From contig PUFA01000545.1 of assembly GCA_003508835.1 (NCBI GenBank), forward strand, positions 147,035 to 211,034: 64,000 nt of DNA, given 5' to 3'. Each line of letters begins with the position of its first letter. Position 1 is the stretch's first letter. Source of the DNA: Eonycteris spelaea. Its lineage: Eukaryota > Chordata > Mammalia > Chiroptera > Pteropodidae. The translations under genes were made by a program, and so were the position numbers. Positions 47,431 to 60,330 of this stretch are shown here, in pieces. The notes beneath the pieces were generated by a model. The model did not search any database and was not told the DNA's origin. It worked only from the letters and a program-made list of their open reading frames with translations.

Positions 47431-48230
47431 TATTTATTCATTTATTCAACGAATATTTATTAAGTGCCTGCTAGGTGCCAGCACTATTCTAAATATTGAG
47501 GGTACAGTAGCAAGTAAAATAAAGATTCCTGTGCTTATGAGCTTACATTCTAGAAGGAAGAGAGAGATGAAAAATAATAAATAAGTAAAACTGCTTAGGG
47601 TGTTATAAAGCGATAAGTGCTGTGGGAAAAAAGAAAAGTAGATAGAAAGGTCAACAGATCGAGATGCAGAGGAGGTGGGTGAAATTATTAATGGGGAGGT
47701 CAAGGTAAGCCTCATTGAGAGGGGATATTAAGCAAAGACTTGAAGAGATGAGAGAAAAAGCCATATGGATGTCTAAAAAAAGAACTTTCCAGGAGAGGAA
47801 GAAAGCTAGTTTGAAAGCCTGTGAAGGGAATTTTGTGGTATGTTTGAGGAACAGCAAGGAGGATGGGTATGGCTGAGAGGAGTAAGTGAGTGAAGACATG
47901 GTAAAGATGGTGCCAAAGAGGCCACCCAAGGCTAGATCATGAAGGGGCAGGTAGCCTGATTATGGAGTATGTTTTTTTTCTCTGAGAAGACACATGAAGC
48001 TATTGGAGGATTTTGAACAGAATAATTATATAATCTTATTTATTTTGTGAAAATGCTATATTGAGAATAGACTGTAGGAAAAGATGATGGGGAGGAAGCA
48101 GGGAGAGTGATTAGGAAGCTATTGCAAATCCAGGTGAGAGATGATGGTGGCTTGGCCAGAGTAGTAGCAGTTGAGGTGGGGAGAAGGGATTGGACTATGG
48201 ATATATTGACAGCAGTAGCATCTGAACTAT
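47430..48230 (+). repeat. Ancient interspersed repeat, family not named
   Basis: A widespread mammalian repeat: 'tattaagtgcctgctaggtg', 'gagcttacattctagaagga', 'gtatgtttgaggaacagcaa', 'gagatgatggtggcttggcc'. I recognise the sequence but cannot give its family with confidence. No coding content. Confidence 0.7.
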
Positions 48231-48338
48231 GGTTGAACATAGAGCATGAGTAGAGCCATACTCTATATGAAGAGCCTGAAGCATATATAATTTGGGGGTC
48301 TTATTTTTAAAAATATAAAATATAATATAAAGTGAGTG

Positions 48339-48868
48339 CAGTAGCCCTCAATTTATAATGGGGATATATTCCAAGACCCTCAGTGGATGCCTGAAATAGA
48401 TAGTTAACTGAATCCATATATACTATGTTTTTCTCTATACATACATAGATGATAAAGTTCAATTTAATAGTGAACACAGTAAGAGATTACAAACAATAAC
48501 CTGATAATCAAATATTATAATAAAAATACTGTAATAAAAGTTATGTGAATGTGGCATATTAAGTAAAGTGAGGTTTACTTGAACACAAGCCACTGAGATA
48601 CTGTGACAGTCAATGTATAACTGGATGGCTACGAAGTGACTAATGGGCAGGGAGCATAACTAGTGTGGCGATACTCTGGACAAAGGATGATTTCACGTCC
48701 TAGATGAAACGGGGTGGGACAAGCATGAAATTTCATCACACTACTCAGAATAATATGCAATTTAAAAACTTATGAATTGTTTGCTTATGGAATTTTCCAT
48801 TTAAATATTTTGGACCATGTGTAACTGAAACCATGGGAAGGAAAACCACGGATAAGGGGTGACTATTG
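48339..48868 (-). mobile_element. Tigger/MER2-like DNA transposon, non-autonomous
   Basis: Both terminal inverted repeats are present: the left end CAGTAGCCCTCAATTTATAA and the right end reading, on the opposite strand, CAATAGTCACCCCTTATCCG. Internal wording such as 'cctcagtggatgcctgaaat' and 'gtaactgaaaccatgggaag' matches Tigger-derived elements of the pogo group. It is about 530 bp with no transposase frame, so it is an internally deleted copy. Confidence 0.85.
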
Positions 48869-48939
48869 TAGTATTTGAAAGTTTCTAAAAGGTTTTCACA
48901 TATGACACAAGCATCAACATGAATTGAAGATAATGAAGG

Positions 48940-49147
48940 CAGGAATTATAGGCCATCTCCAGAGGACTGTATAAGCGATACTGAGTAAAGAAGAGAGGAA
49001 AAGGGACAACTTCCAAGGAAAGGAAATGACTGCTCCTTTCCCTGAAAAAATTGGTGAACGCTCACAACCTTAAGTCTTAGCTTGAAAGCAAGCCATGGGA
49101 AATTAAGATGTGGACATCTTTGGGGGACCATTATTCTGCCCACCATG
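48940..49147 (-). mobile_element. MaLR-like LTR fragment
   Basis: The minus strand starts TGGTGGGCAGAATAATGGTC, the usual beginning of this LTR class. Only about 200 bp is kept. Confidence 0.55.
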
Positions 49148-49629
49148 ATTTCCCATCTCTACTCTGTAGAGGCTGTTTCTCTTAATCATTCACAGACACC
49201 TTTCCCTGTAGCATCTCCATATTAACAGGCCTCCTGTTTATATTCAGAGTACAGTTATAAAAGAATTTTTGGCTTTTGAATTTGTTGTTTTTCTGTTTTG
49301 CCTTTAATCAGATCAGATGCACCTCAGATTAAAAGAGACTATCTCAGTCTTCACTGGTAAAGTTTTTTTTTTTTTTTTTATCCTAAATGTAAACTAGCAG
49401 ACCCCTGGAGGGCTCCTTTCAGTCCTGAGATATCTGGGTCTAATTTGCAATAGACTTTAAGGACTGAAGCCATCAGTGTTTTGAAGTAGCCTGTCACTGT
49501 GAGCTCACACAAGTCATCAGGACCTTGGTCTCCACCACCCCCAGTTTGACCCTCCCACAGTCCCCCCCAGTAAAGAGCAAGTCCAATTTTCCAGTTTCTC
49601 ATGCAAAAACATTCCTTTCACTTCTAAAC

Positions 49630-50395
49630 TCTAAATCATCAACAAATCCCGTTGACTCTATCTGCAACATATATTCAGAACCTAACCACTTCTGATATCT
49701 CCACTGCTAGCACCTTGATCTAAGCCACCACTACCTTTATCCTTAATCACTGCATTAGCCTCATATTTGGTCTTCCTTTTTTCATCCTTGCCTTTCTTCA
49801 GTTAATTTTAAAACACAGCAGCCACAGTGGCCTTAAAATGTACTTTAGATCATCACGTCACTCCCCTTCTTATAACTCTCTGGTAGCTCCTCATCTTGTT
49901 CTGATAAGGTAAAATTATGGCCCACAAGCCTCTACAATAGTCTGGCTCCCAAGTCCCACTCTAACCTCATCATCTACTACTCTTCCTCTCCCTCCCTAAG
50001 TCCCAGCCCACATACCTCCTTACTCCTCCTTGAACAAGATAGATAGGCTCTTACCTCAGTTCCTTTGCACTTACTGTTCCCTCTGTTAGAATTATCTTCC
50101 CTCAAATATCTGCATGGGCTCCTCTCTCACATCCTTTAGCTCTTTACTTAAAGGTTTCTTTTTCAACAAGTCCTTTTCTTGCAACTATTTCTAAATTGCA
50201 ATGCTCCCTCTAACACTCCATCCCCCTTCCTCGCTTCATCAATTATATATATTTGGTTAATTGTCTACCTCATCCCCTGCAATGTAAATTCCGAAAAGCA
50301 GAGATTTTTTCATTCAATGACGAATCCCTCAGTGCTTTAAACTGCCTGTCATAATAAATGTTAATAAATATTTGTTAGATAAATGAATAAATAAA
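49630..50395 (+). repeat. L2 LINE 3' region
   Basis: 'cacagcagccacagtggcct', 'cttactgttccctctgttag', 'ttaataaatatttgttagat'. Complete 3' end. Confidence 0.85.
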
Positions 50396-50594
50396 TTTTA
50401 CATGTTCCTGACAACCCCTTCCCCCACTAACTATTCTCTCACCCAATTCCGGCATCTCAAACTTCCACCCCTTTCATTGAGACAAGAGTTCATTTTGCAT
50501 TTAAAAAGATGTCCCAAGAGATTAGCCCCACCTCCATTAAGGGAGTTTCAGGTATTCTAATCGGAAAATGATCATTCTTGGCAGATATTCTCCT

Positions 50595-50735
50595 GGTTCG
50601 AGGGACAGATGGACCTGGATATGAATGCTGGCTCTACCACTTGGTAGCTGTGTGTAAGACCCAAAGCAAGTCGCTTCACTGTGGAGAGGGAGAATGTTAT
50701 CTGCAATCATAGGCTTGCTTGGAGGACTGAAAGTA
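50595..50735 (+). repeat. MIR SINE fragment
   Basis: 'atgaatgctggctctaccac', 'ttggtagctgtgtgtaagac'. Sense core MIR. Confidence 0.75.
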
Positions 50736-50769
50736 AGTACACATTTCTGTTGTGCCAAGCTCAGTGGGT

Positions 50770-51245
50770 GGCCCAAAGATGGGAGCATACTATACACACT
50801 GCTCTGCAATGTGTGATAATTGCAGAAATCAGTTTTGTACACATATCCTTACCTACTTACTGGTTCTTTAATCTCCATAAGATAAACTTCCAAAATGGGG
50901 TTACTGGCCCCAGTGGTATGTGTTTTTAAAAAAGTAAAAATAAATAGTGTCAGATTATTTTCTTAAAAAGGTTGTAACAATTCATACTCCTACCAGCTAT
51001 GATTGAGAATGACTGTTTCCCCACACCTTTAGTAGTACCAGATGTTATCAATCTTTTTCATTTTTGCCTGTCTGTTGGGAGAAAACAGCACCTCATTGTA
51101 CTAGTTTTCATTTCCTTTATCACTTGTAAAATTGAACATCTTTTCATATGTATATTATTCATTTGCATGTCCTCTTCAGTGATTGCCTTCCCTTCGTCCA
51201 GTGGTCTACTGAATCATTTGTATTTTTCTTATTAATTTATAGTTT
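50770..51245 (-). repeat. Old antisense L1 tail
   Basis: 'ttgtaacaattcatactcct', 'gactgtttccccacaccttt', 'attgaacatcttttcatatg'. Confidence 0.65.
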
Positions 51246-51249
51246 GGGG

Positions 51250-52050
51250 GTATGGAGAGTGACTGCTAATAGGTGCAAGTGTTTTGGGGGGTGTGATTAA
51301 AATATTCTAAAATTAGATTACAATGATAGTTACGCAAGTCTATAAATATACTAAAAAGCTTTGAATTTACACTTTAAACCAGTGAACTTTATGGTATATA
51401 AAATTCTGTCTCAGTAAAGCTGTAAAAGTATTTGGAAAGGTGATTTTAATATTTGCACCAAAATTGCCTTTTATGAAATTACCATATTTTGTCATTCCTA
51501 ATGCTTCTAATTATTTCCAATATTTCACTCATAAAAATTGTGATGAAAATCTTTGTACATAAAATCTTTGCTTTTTTTTTTAGAATACATTCTTAGATGG
51601 GAATTACTGGGAGAAAAGATATGATTTTTTTAAGGGAGAAATATGATTTCCAGTAAAAAATAGAAAAAGTAGTTCCATGTCAATCTGAGTATTTTAGAGT
51701 TTTCTCAAGTTCAGAATGTCATATTCAACACTTCAAAACTGTTGTTGGCCTTGTCCTTCCTACTATGGTGACACCAAGCACCATTGTGTAATTTCAGTTT
51801 TGGTCACAGAAAAATATAAAGTGTCCTTCTCTCTTTATCACCGGTTGTTTAATTGTTATAGATTGAGTACTAGAAAAACAAGAGAAGAAACTAAATTGTT
51901 TTCCCTGGCTCAAATCCATGGGGAATAAAGGCTAAGTTTTAGAGTAATTTCTGGCAGAAGCAGGAAGCAGTGCCTATGTGGTTTCATCTGCTACTGTTTC
52001 ATACTAACATATGCTGGAGAAAATGCAATAATAATAAGAAGTAATGTTAA
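51250..52050. other. No gene recognised
   Basis: AT-rich, possibly with further old L1 debris at 51420-51620. No gene. Confidence 0.4.
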
Positions 52051-52054
52051 TAAT

Positions 52055-52061
52055 AATGATA

Positions 52062-52105
<44 letters not shown>
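52055..52105 (+). repeat. TGA/ATG trinucleotide microsatellite
   Basis: About 16 uninterrupted units, probably polymorphic. Confidence 0.95.
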
Positions 52106-52359
52106 AGACACTGTTGACTGGTAACCATAAGGCCTTTCTCTGGACAAAAAAAAAGAACTTATCTTCTTGGTTAATTGCAGCAAAGTACTAAGAAAGAAAT
52201 TCACCCAGAAGATCGTGGAGGAAAGGGCTTTTATTTCCGACCTATTTTCTGGACCCACTCAACCCACATCCTTTCTCCATGATCAAATCTTTAGATTTAG
52301 CTGGGCAAATTGCTTGATGATGGTTGCTTTAATAATTTCCAGGACATACTTAAGAGAAG

Positions 52360-52520
52360 AGGTTCTGTGCTATAATGGGAAGTTTACTGGCCTAGCAACA
52401 AGAATCCTGGATTTTAGTCCTGACTGCCATTTATCTGTTATATGACTTTAGGAAAATCATGTTCCCTGTGTGGATCTCAATTTCAATCTCTAGTTGGATG
52501 CTAAGGGCCCTTCTAATTCT
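52360..52520 (+). repeat. MIR SINE fragment
   Basis: 'gtgctataatgggaagttta', 'aacaagaatcctggatttta', 'gactgccatttatctgttat'. Sense. Confidence 0.7.
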
Positions 52521-52524
52521 GATA

Positions 52525-53385
52525 TGCTATGGTTTTAAGGAACAATAGAGTGAAAAGTCTTCTATTAAGGAGTAGAACAGGAAACCGATTTGGGAGTTGA
52601 GGTCAGAAGAGAGAAACTAGTCATATCAGAAAACCTACTTTTATCTAGGATATGTTCAGTTAGGTTCTTAAGGTCATCATTAAAAAAATATGTTTGAGGC
52701 TGCAAACCCTATGCATTTACTAAAAATCACGGAATCGTATGCATACAAGGCTGGATTTTGTAATGTGTAAACTATACTTCAAAAAAGCCTTATAAACAAA
52801 CATTTGATTGTCATTTTATCTCCAGATAATCATGAGTATGGTATATGAAATCACATGAATTGAGAATCTGCTCATTTACTTGCATACATGAAAATGAGTG
52901 AGAGCAAAGGGACATCTTAAATAATCTCGGGATTTTTGTTGGCTCAGAGAAGCTGCCAGGTTCCAGAGAGATTGATGGAGCTAAAATGTCCATTGTCGCA
53001 AGGGAAGCAGCAACTATTGATTTCACTGACTAACCCTGTAATTATGGAACACAATGCTTAGTTACATTAATTAGAAGGGAGTAAGAGAGTGGAGCTGGAA
53101 GCCCTGATGGCAGAAGAGATAAAAAGTGGAGGTCAATATTTCCTAAGGTGTGGCTAGAGCATGCAGGAAGTGGAAAGAGGAGAAGCTGAAAAGTAGTTGG
53201 AGGCAGAAACCAGTTTGAAAGTCTCTAAGATATAAGACTTATTACCTTGGGTTGCATATATAATAAATAAAATCATACATGTAAAAATACTTTAAAAATT
53301 GTAAAACACTATATAAAATATTTTAACCAGTAATAAGGTATATAGTAAAAATAAGATGGTATAAGAAATGGTATAAAGAGATAGA
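52525..53385. other. No gene recognised
   Basis: Nothing assigned. Confidence 0.4.
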
Positions 53386-53389
53386 CAGT

Positions 53390-53760
53390 AAAAAGTAAGT
53401 TTCCTTCCCACCCTTGTCACACACTTGTTCTTCCAGAAGCATCCACCATTCCAATTTTTTTGTGAATCCCTCTGAAGATATTCTATCATGCTATGCATAT
53501 GCAAATATGTGTGTATGTGTCTAATTTCACAATGATAAGATATTATTCACACTGCTTTCTTGTCTGTATTGTTTCCACTTAAAATATGCCCTGGAAATCT
53601 TTCTGTATATTGATTTGCCTTATTTTGCTTAACATCTGTATACTATTTCCTTGTACTGCAATTTACTTAACAAGTCCCCTTTGAAGGACATTAATTTTGT
53701 TTCAATGGTCTATTTTCTTAAAATTCACCACTGAACATCAACAAAATCAGCCCCCAATAA
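53390..53760 (-). repeat. Old antisense L1 tail
   Basis: 'tgccctggaaatctttctgt' and 'tttgaaggacattaattttg' match the older L1 tail class. Confidence 0.55.
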
Positions 53761-54029
53761 GTTACTGATGAAGGTTTTGGATATTGTTTTTTTTTTTTTT
53801 TTTTGCTAAATATGTCAATTTATTTTTATTTATATTTTTTCAGTAAGAGTAATAATCTCAGTGTCCCCAAGACATTTTTTTTAAAACTGTACTTTATTTC
53901 TTTATTTTTATTTTGATTAATTAATTATTTATTCTAATTGAAGAAATGATTTAAATAATTCCCTCCTGTCTGCCTCTCTCTCCTGCCTCTGCTCTGGTAA
54001 CAACTACTCCATTGTCCATGTCCATGAGT

Positions 54030-57000
54030 CTCCATTTGTTTGACCTGTTCATTTGTTCTTTTAGGATTATATTCCACATATAAGTGATATCATATGATTT
54101 TTCTACTTTTTCTGTCTGGCTTATTTCGCTTAGCATGATTATCTCGAGGTCCAACCATGTTGTCGCAAATGGCAGTATTTCATCTTTTCTTATGGCTGAG
54201 TAAGATTCCATTGTATATATGTACCACAACTTTTTTAGCCAATGATCTATCCTAGGACATTTCGGTTGCTTCCATGTCCTGGCCACTGTAAATAATGCTG
54301 CTGTGAACATCGGTGTGCAAATATCTTTTCGGATAGGGGTTTTCAAGCCTTTGGGGTAAATACCCAAAAGAAGGATTGTTGGTTCATATGGTAGATCAAT
54401 TCTTAGTTTTTTGAGGAACTTTCATACCGTTTCCATAGTGGCTGTACCAATTTGCAGTCCCAACAGCAGTGTTTGAGGGTTCCTATTTCTCTGTATCTTC
54501 TCCAGCATTTGTTATTACTTGTTCTGTTGATTATAGCTATTCTAACAGATATGAGATGATATCTCACTGTGGTTTTTGATTTGTATTTTCCTAATAGCTA
54601 GCAATGTTAAGCATCTTTTCATATATTTGTTGGCCATTTGTATGTCCTCTAGGGAGAAGTGTCTGTTCGGGTCCTCTGCCATTTTTTGATTGAATCGTTT
54701 GTTTTTTTTTTGTTGTTATTGAGTTGTATGAGTTCTTTGTGTATTTTGGATATTAGGCCCTTATTGGAGGCATTGCTTGCAATATATTATCCTATTCGGA
54801 TGGTTGTCTCTTTACCTTGTTGATGGTTTCTTTAGCTGACCAGAAGTTTTTTAGTTTGATGTAGTCTCATTCATTTATTTTTGCTTTTTACTTAACCTTG
54901 CCTTTGAGGTCAAATTTATAAAATCCTCTTTAAGTCTAAGGTCGATGAGTTTAGTACCTATGTATTTTTCTATGCATTTTATTGTTTCAAGTCTTATATT
55001 CAGGTCCTTAATCTATTTTGAGTTAACTTTGGTGTGGTGATAGACAACAGTCTAGTTTCATTCTTTTGCAGTTGGCTTTCCAGTTTTTTCAGCACCATTT
55101 ATTGAAGAAGCTTTGCCCATATAAATATGAGTATACTTCTGGACTTTTGATTCTTTTCTGTTCCACTGGTCCGTGTGTCTGTTTGGCTGCTATTACCATG
55201 CCATTTTGATTACTGTCACTTTGTAGTATAATTGGAAGTCGGGCAGAATGATGCCTCCAGCCTCATTCTTTTTTCCTCAGGATGGCTTTGGCAATTCGGG
55301 GTCTTTTGTGCTTCCATACAAATCTGAGGATTATTTTTTTGTTCTAGTTCTTTAAAAAAAAAAAAGTTGATGTGATTTTGATGGGGATTGCATTAAATCT
55401 GTATAATACTTTAGGTAATATGGTCATTTTAACTATGTTGATTCTTCTAATCCAAGAACACAGAATATCTTTCCATTTCTTTGTATCTTCTTCGGTTTCT
55501 TTTAATAGAGTCTTGTATTTTTATTATATAGTTCCTTCACATGTTACGTTAAATATATTCCTAGGTATTTTATTTTTTTTTTTTTGCAATTGCAAAAGGA
55601 ATTATTTTTTCTACTTCTTTTTCTGACAGTTTGTAGTTAGAGTATAGGAACACTATGAATTTTTGAACATTGATTTTGTATCCAGAGACTTTACTGTATT
55701 TGTTTATTGTTTTTTAGTGGTGTTCTTGTGGAGTCTTTAGGGTTTTTTTTTTTCTAAAGAGAGAATCATGTAATCTGCAAATAGTGACAGTTTGACTTCT
55801 TCATTTCCTATTTGGATGCTTTTTTTAATCTTTCTCTTGCCTAATTGCACTCGCTAGGACCTCCAATGTTATATTGAATAACAGGTGGCGATAATGGACA
55901 GATTTGCCTTGTTCGTGATCTTAGAGGAAAGTTTTTGGTTTTAGTTTTTTGTCATTAAGTATAATGTTGTCTGAGGGTTTGTCATAGATGGCCTTTATTA
56001 TGGTTAAGGTATTTATTTACCTTCTAAACCCATTTTGTAAAGTGTTTTGGATCATAAGTGGAGGCTGTATCTCATCGAAGGCTTTTTCTGCATCTATTGA
56101 TATGATCATATGATTCTTCTTTTTAAATTTGTTTATGTGGTTTATCACATTAATCAATTTGCATATGTTGAACCATCCATCCCTGTGTGCCTGAGATGAA
56201 GCCCACTTGATCGTGGTGTAATATTCTTTTTAATACGTTGCTGTATTTGGTTCGCTAGTATCTTTTTTTTTTTTACGATTTTTGCATCTGTGTTCATGAG
56301 AGATATTGGTCTGTAGTTTTCTTTTTGTGTGTTATCTTTAGCAGGTTTGATATCAGAGTAATATTGGCCTCATAAAATAAGGTGGGAAGTATTGCCACCT
56401 CTTTGATGTTTTTGGAAGATTTTGAGGAGAAAAGGTATTAAATCTTTGAATGTTTGGTAGAATTCACTGGAGAAGCCATCTGGTCCTAGACTTTTACTTT
56501 TTGGTAGTTTTTGGTGATTGTTTTCAATTTCCATACTGCTAATCGGTCTATTTAGATTTTCCAATTCTTCTTGATTCAGTCTGGGAAGGTTGCATTTTTC
56601 TAAGTACTTGTCCATTTTTTCTAGTTTATTAAATTTGTGTTATATACTTTTTCATAGTATTCAGGCATGATCCTTTGCATTTCTGCAATGTCAGTTGTAA
56701 TTTCCTCTCTTCTCATCCCTGATTTTGTTTATTTTATGTCCTCTCTTTTTTCTTTATTGAGTTAGCCAGAGGTTTGTCAATTTTATTAACCTTCTCAGAG
56801 AACGAGCTTCTTTGTTGCATATATGTTTGTTCTTTTGTTTTCAATTTCATTTAGTTCTGTTCTAATTTTGATGATTTCTTTCCTTCTGCTGACTTTAGGC
56901 TTCATTTGTTCTTCCTTTTCTGGTTTTTTTTTTTCAGATGAAGTGTTTGGTTGTGTATTTGGGCTTGTTTCTTTTTGGAGGTAGGTCTGTAATGATACGA

Positions 57001-57885
57001 ACTCTACTCTTATGACCGCTTTCGCCATGTCCCACAAGTTTTGATATGTTGTACTATCATTATCATTTATTTCTATGTATCACTTGATCTCTGTTTTTAT
57101 TTCTTCTCTAAACCAGTTATTCTTCAGTAGCATGTTGTTTAATCTCCATATATTTGTGTTTTTTCCTGATTTCCTTTTTGCATTTGATCTCTAGATTCAA
57201 AGCATTATGATCAGAGAATATCGGTATGATTTCAACCCTCTTATATTTGTTGAGGCTATCACTGTGTCCAGTATGTGGTCATTCTTGAGAATGTTCCATG
57301 TGCACTAGAAAAGAATGTACAACAGCTGTTTTGGAATGGAAGGCTCTGTAAATGTCAATTATGTCCAGTTTGTTTAATGCATTTTAAGGATGTTTTTCTT
57401 TATTGAATTTCTTTGGATGATCTGTCCATATCTGACAGTGGGGTATTTAGGTCCCTCTTCTATGATAGTGTTTTGGTTTGTTTCTCCCTTTAGTTCTGTT
57501 AGTAATTGCTTTACATATTTCAGGGCTCCCTGATTGGGAGCATAGATATTAAGAAGTGTTATGTCTTCTTGGTGCATGATTCCCTTTATCAATGTTAAGT
57601 GTTCCTTAGTATCTTTCTTTATCTTTTTTATTTTGAAGTCTATTTCATCTAATGTTAGTACCACTACTCCTGCTTTTCTCTGAATGTCATTTGCCTGAAA
57701 TACCATTTTCCACCCTTTCACTTTGAGTCAATATTTGTCTTTAGAGCTGAGATGTGTCTCCTGGAGGTAGCATATGGTTGGATTTTTTTTTATCTATTCT
57801 GCAAACTCTGTGCCCTTTTATTGGTGAGTTAAGTCCATTTTTCATTTAGAATGATTGTTGAAATATGAAGTCTTTTTATAGCCAT
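54030..57885 (-). pseudogene. L1 ORF2 remnant (copy 2)
   Basis: Starts at the ATG equivalent (plus-strand CAT at 57883-57885, ATGGCTATAAAAAGAC). A fairly long open piece at 57374-57721 reads the endonuclease domain (AGVVVLTLDEIDFKIKK, LLNIYAPNQGALKYVKQLL); 56370-56615 reads the start of the RT domain ([14 protein letters not shown]); 53951-54367 reads the C-terminus. Stops and indels elsewhere make it inactive. Confidence 0.85.
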
Positions 57886-58343
57886 TTTATCTTTTTTCTT
57901 TCTGCTATCTCAGCATTTCCATTGCTTCCTTGTACATGTTTTTTTTTGGTTTTTCTTTATTTTGGTTGCTTTTTGGGGGGGGAGGTTGCCTCTGGTTCTT
58001 CTTGTTTATATTATAGATTTCAGTTATGAATCTTTGGTGTGGAGTTACCATTATAAAATATGTAAAGGATACTTATATATATATATACAGTCATCTATTT
58101 TCTTCTACACTTGTCTTATCTCCATTCCCCTTTGCGAATTTGCATCTTTGAATCCTTCCCTTTTCAATTATTTTTGTCTCAATTTGTCCCTATGTATACT
58201 GAGCTTTCATTACTATCTTGTTGTAACAATTCACTTCTTATTATTTAAGCTATAATGCCCTGCTCTTAATAAGGGTTGCACTCCTCTGCTTCTATTTGCC
58301 TGATAGTCACTTTACTCTAAATTATGTATTTTTGTTGTTTTTG
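57886..58343 (-). other. L1 inter-ORF spacer, 458 bp (copy 2)
   Basis: A-rich non-coding spacer with a TA tract at about 58075-58086, the same organisation as in copy 1. Confidence 0.7.
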
Positions 58344-59277
58344 TTATTTTGTTTTAAGTGAGCTGACTCCTTTCAGAATTTTCTGTAGTGCAGGCCTCAT
58401 AATGGAGAATTCCCTCAAATTTTGTATGTCTGGAAATGTCTTAATTTTGCCTTAATATCTAAAGGAGCTCTTAGCTGGATACATTAAGTTCCTTTCACTT
58501 AATAGTGTAAATATTTAGTTCCATTCCTTTCTGGCTTGTAAAGTCTGTGCTGAGAAGTCCGAGGATAATCTAATGGGTTTTCCTTTATAAGTTACCATCT
58601 TCTTTTCCCTGGCTGCCCTGAGAATTCTCTTTTTGTCTTTGATTTTTGATAACTTTAAAGAATATATTTTAGTGAAGGCCTTTTTTGGTTTGAGATAATT
58701 GGTGTTCTGTTGACTTCTTGAATTCCAAGTTCCAGCACATTACTTAGATTTGGGAAATTCTCCTCAACTATTTGTCTGAAAATGCTTTCTAATCTTCGCT
58801 CCTTTTCCTCGCCTTCGGTAATGCTTATTAGTCATATGTTTCCTCTCCTGATGATATCAGCTAGTTCTTGAAATTCTCTGTCATTATTTTTATTCTTCAG
58901 TTTCTCTCTTCTTCCTTAAGATTTATTTCTAGATTTCTGTCTTCATTATCACTTATCCTTTCCTCTATTTGGTCGACTCTGTTTCCCAAGCTTGCCATTT
59001 CATTTTTCAACTCTTGCAACGTGTTTTTTCATCTCTAGAATATCTATTTTGTTCTTCTTGAGGGTTTCAATCTTTTTGCTCTGCTCATCTAGTTTTTTTT
59101 TTTTTTTTTTAGTTCCTGAAATTGTTGATATGATTTGTTTTGGATATCATTGATTTTTCTTCAGAAGTACCATCCTGAACTCGCTGTCTTTTAAGTAGCA
59201 TATTTCTATGTCTGTAAGCTTATTTTCTAGAGATTTTCTCTTTCTTTCTGAGATGTCTTGTCACCTTGGTTGTTCAT
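58344..59277 (-). pseudogene. L1 ORF1 remnant (copy 2)
   Basis: Starts at ATG 59277 (same MNNQG opening as copy 1) and ends at TAA 58344-58346. The coiled-coil and C-terminal regions are recognisable across frameshifts. Length about 311 codons. Confidence 0.8.
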
Positions 59278-59439
59278 GGTGTTTAATGGACTTTCTCTGC
59301 CTGGTCATTAATGGAAGTGTAATTCTGTTGTTTTTTCCAGAAAGAAGATTTATTATATTAAGGTCTCTCTTTAGCCTGTTGCAAAGAAAGCGCTCTTCTT
59401 TTGATTCCAGAAGGTGGCGTCTAAGCCCCTTGGATCCCT

Positions 59440-60200
59440 AGCAGTTTCCGTAGCATTTGTTCAGACTCCCTGGGGCTCTGCTGTGACCAGTTTCGTAGGG
59501 TAATAGGGGGAGGGCCCTCTGCGTCGGGGGCTGGGGGCTGGGGGCTAGGGGCTTCAGCTTAGCCTCTATTAGACCTGTGCCAGTAAAATCTGCTATTGTT
59601 CTATGCAGTCCTGCCCGATGCTCCACTTTCTGCTCTGATAATTGGTGCCCTGTAGCTGGTGGGCCACAGCTCACAGCTTTCCAAGGCAGAGCTGTTTAGA
59701 GAACTCGCCTCAGAAACTCGTGCTCCTTCTGCCTTCCCCTCCTCCTGCAGGGAGCTCCAGAGGCTGCAAGAGGTAGCTTCAGTTTGTTAGCCTTTGCTCA
59801 GATTCCCCTGGGGCTTAGAGATGATCGGTCTCGGGTGGTATGGGGAGAGGGGCCCTCTGGGTTAGGGGTTGGGAGCTGCGGCTCAGCCTTGGTTTTGCAA
59901 ACCCAGGCAGGTAAAAATCAGCTGTTGTTTCTTTGTAGTCCCACCCCGCTTCTCCTCCGCTTTCTGCCCTAATAACAGGGCCCTCAGGTTGGCTGGATAC
60001 AAGCCCTGGCACTTCAGGCAGAGTTGTTCAGGAAAGTTGCTGTGCCTTCACCCCTCCCCCTCCTCCTGCAGGGAGCTGAGGCTGCTGCAGAGAGGCAGCT
60101 TCTTTATTACTCCCAGTCTACCGCCCTTACACCCGGGGTTCTGACCTGTGGTAGCTCGCTCATATGTGCAGATTCCATGCTCAGATGTGCTGGTGTGCAC
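59440..60200 (-). promoter_or_regulatory. L1 5' UTR tandem monomers (copy 2)
   Basis: GC-rich units repeat about every 300 bp. Plus-strand anchors: 'gggagggccctctgcg' near 59510 and 'agaggggccctctggg' near 59848; 'cctcctgcagggagctc' near 59740 and 'cctcctgcagggagctg' near 60061. The array is the reverse of that in copy 1 and starts at least one unit further upstream. Confidence 0.8.
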
Positions 60201-60330
60201 TTTAGGTGATTTTTTTTTTGAGTTTCAGATGTTCAGTTCATTGTTGTTTCAAGGGGAAAGATCTAGGGATGTCTCTCACTCCGCCGTGTTTCCGTGGATC
60301 CTCCTCGCCTGCCCCCCCCCCACCCTGCCC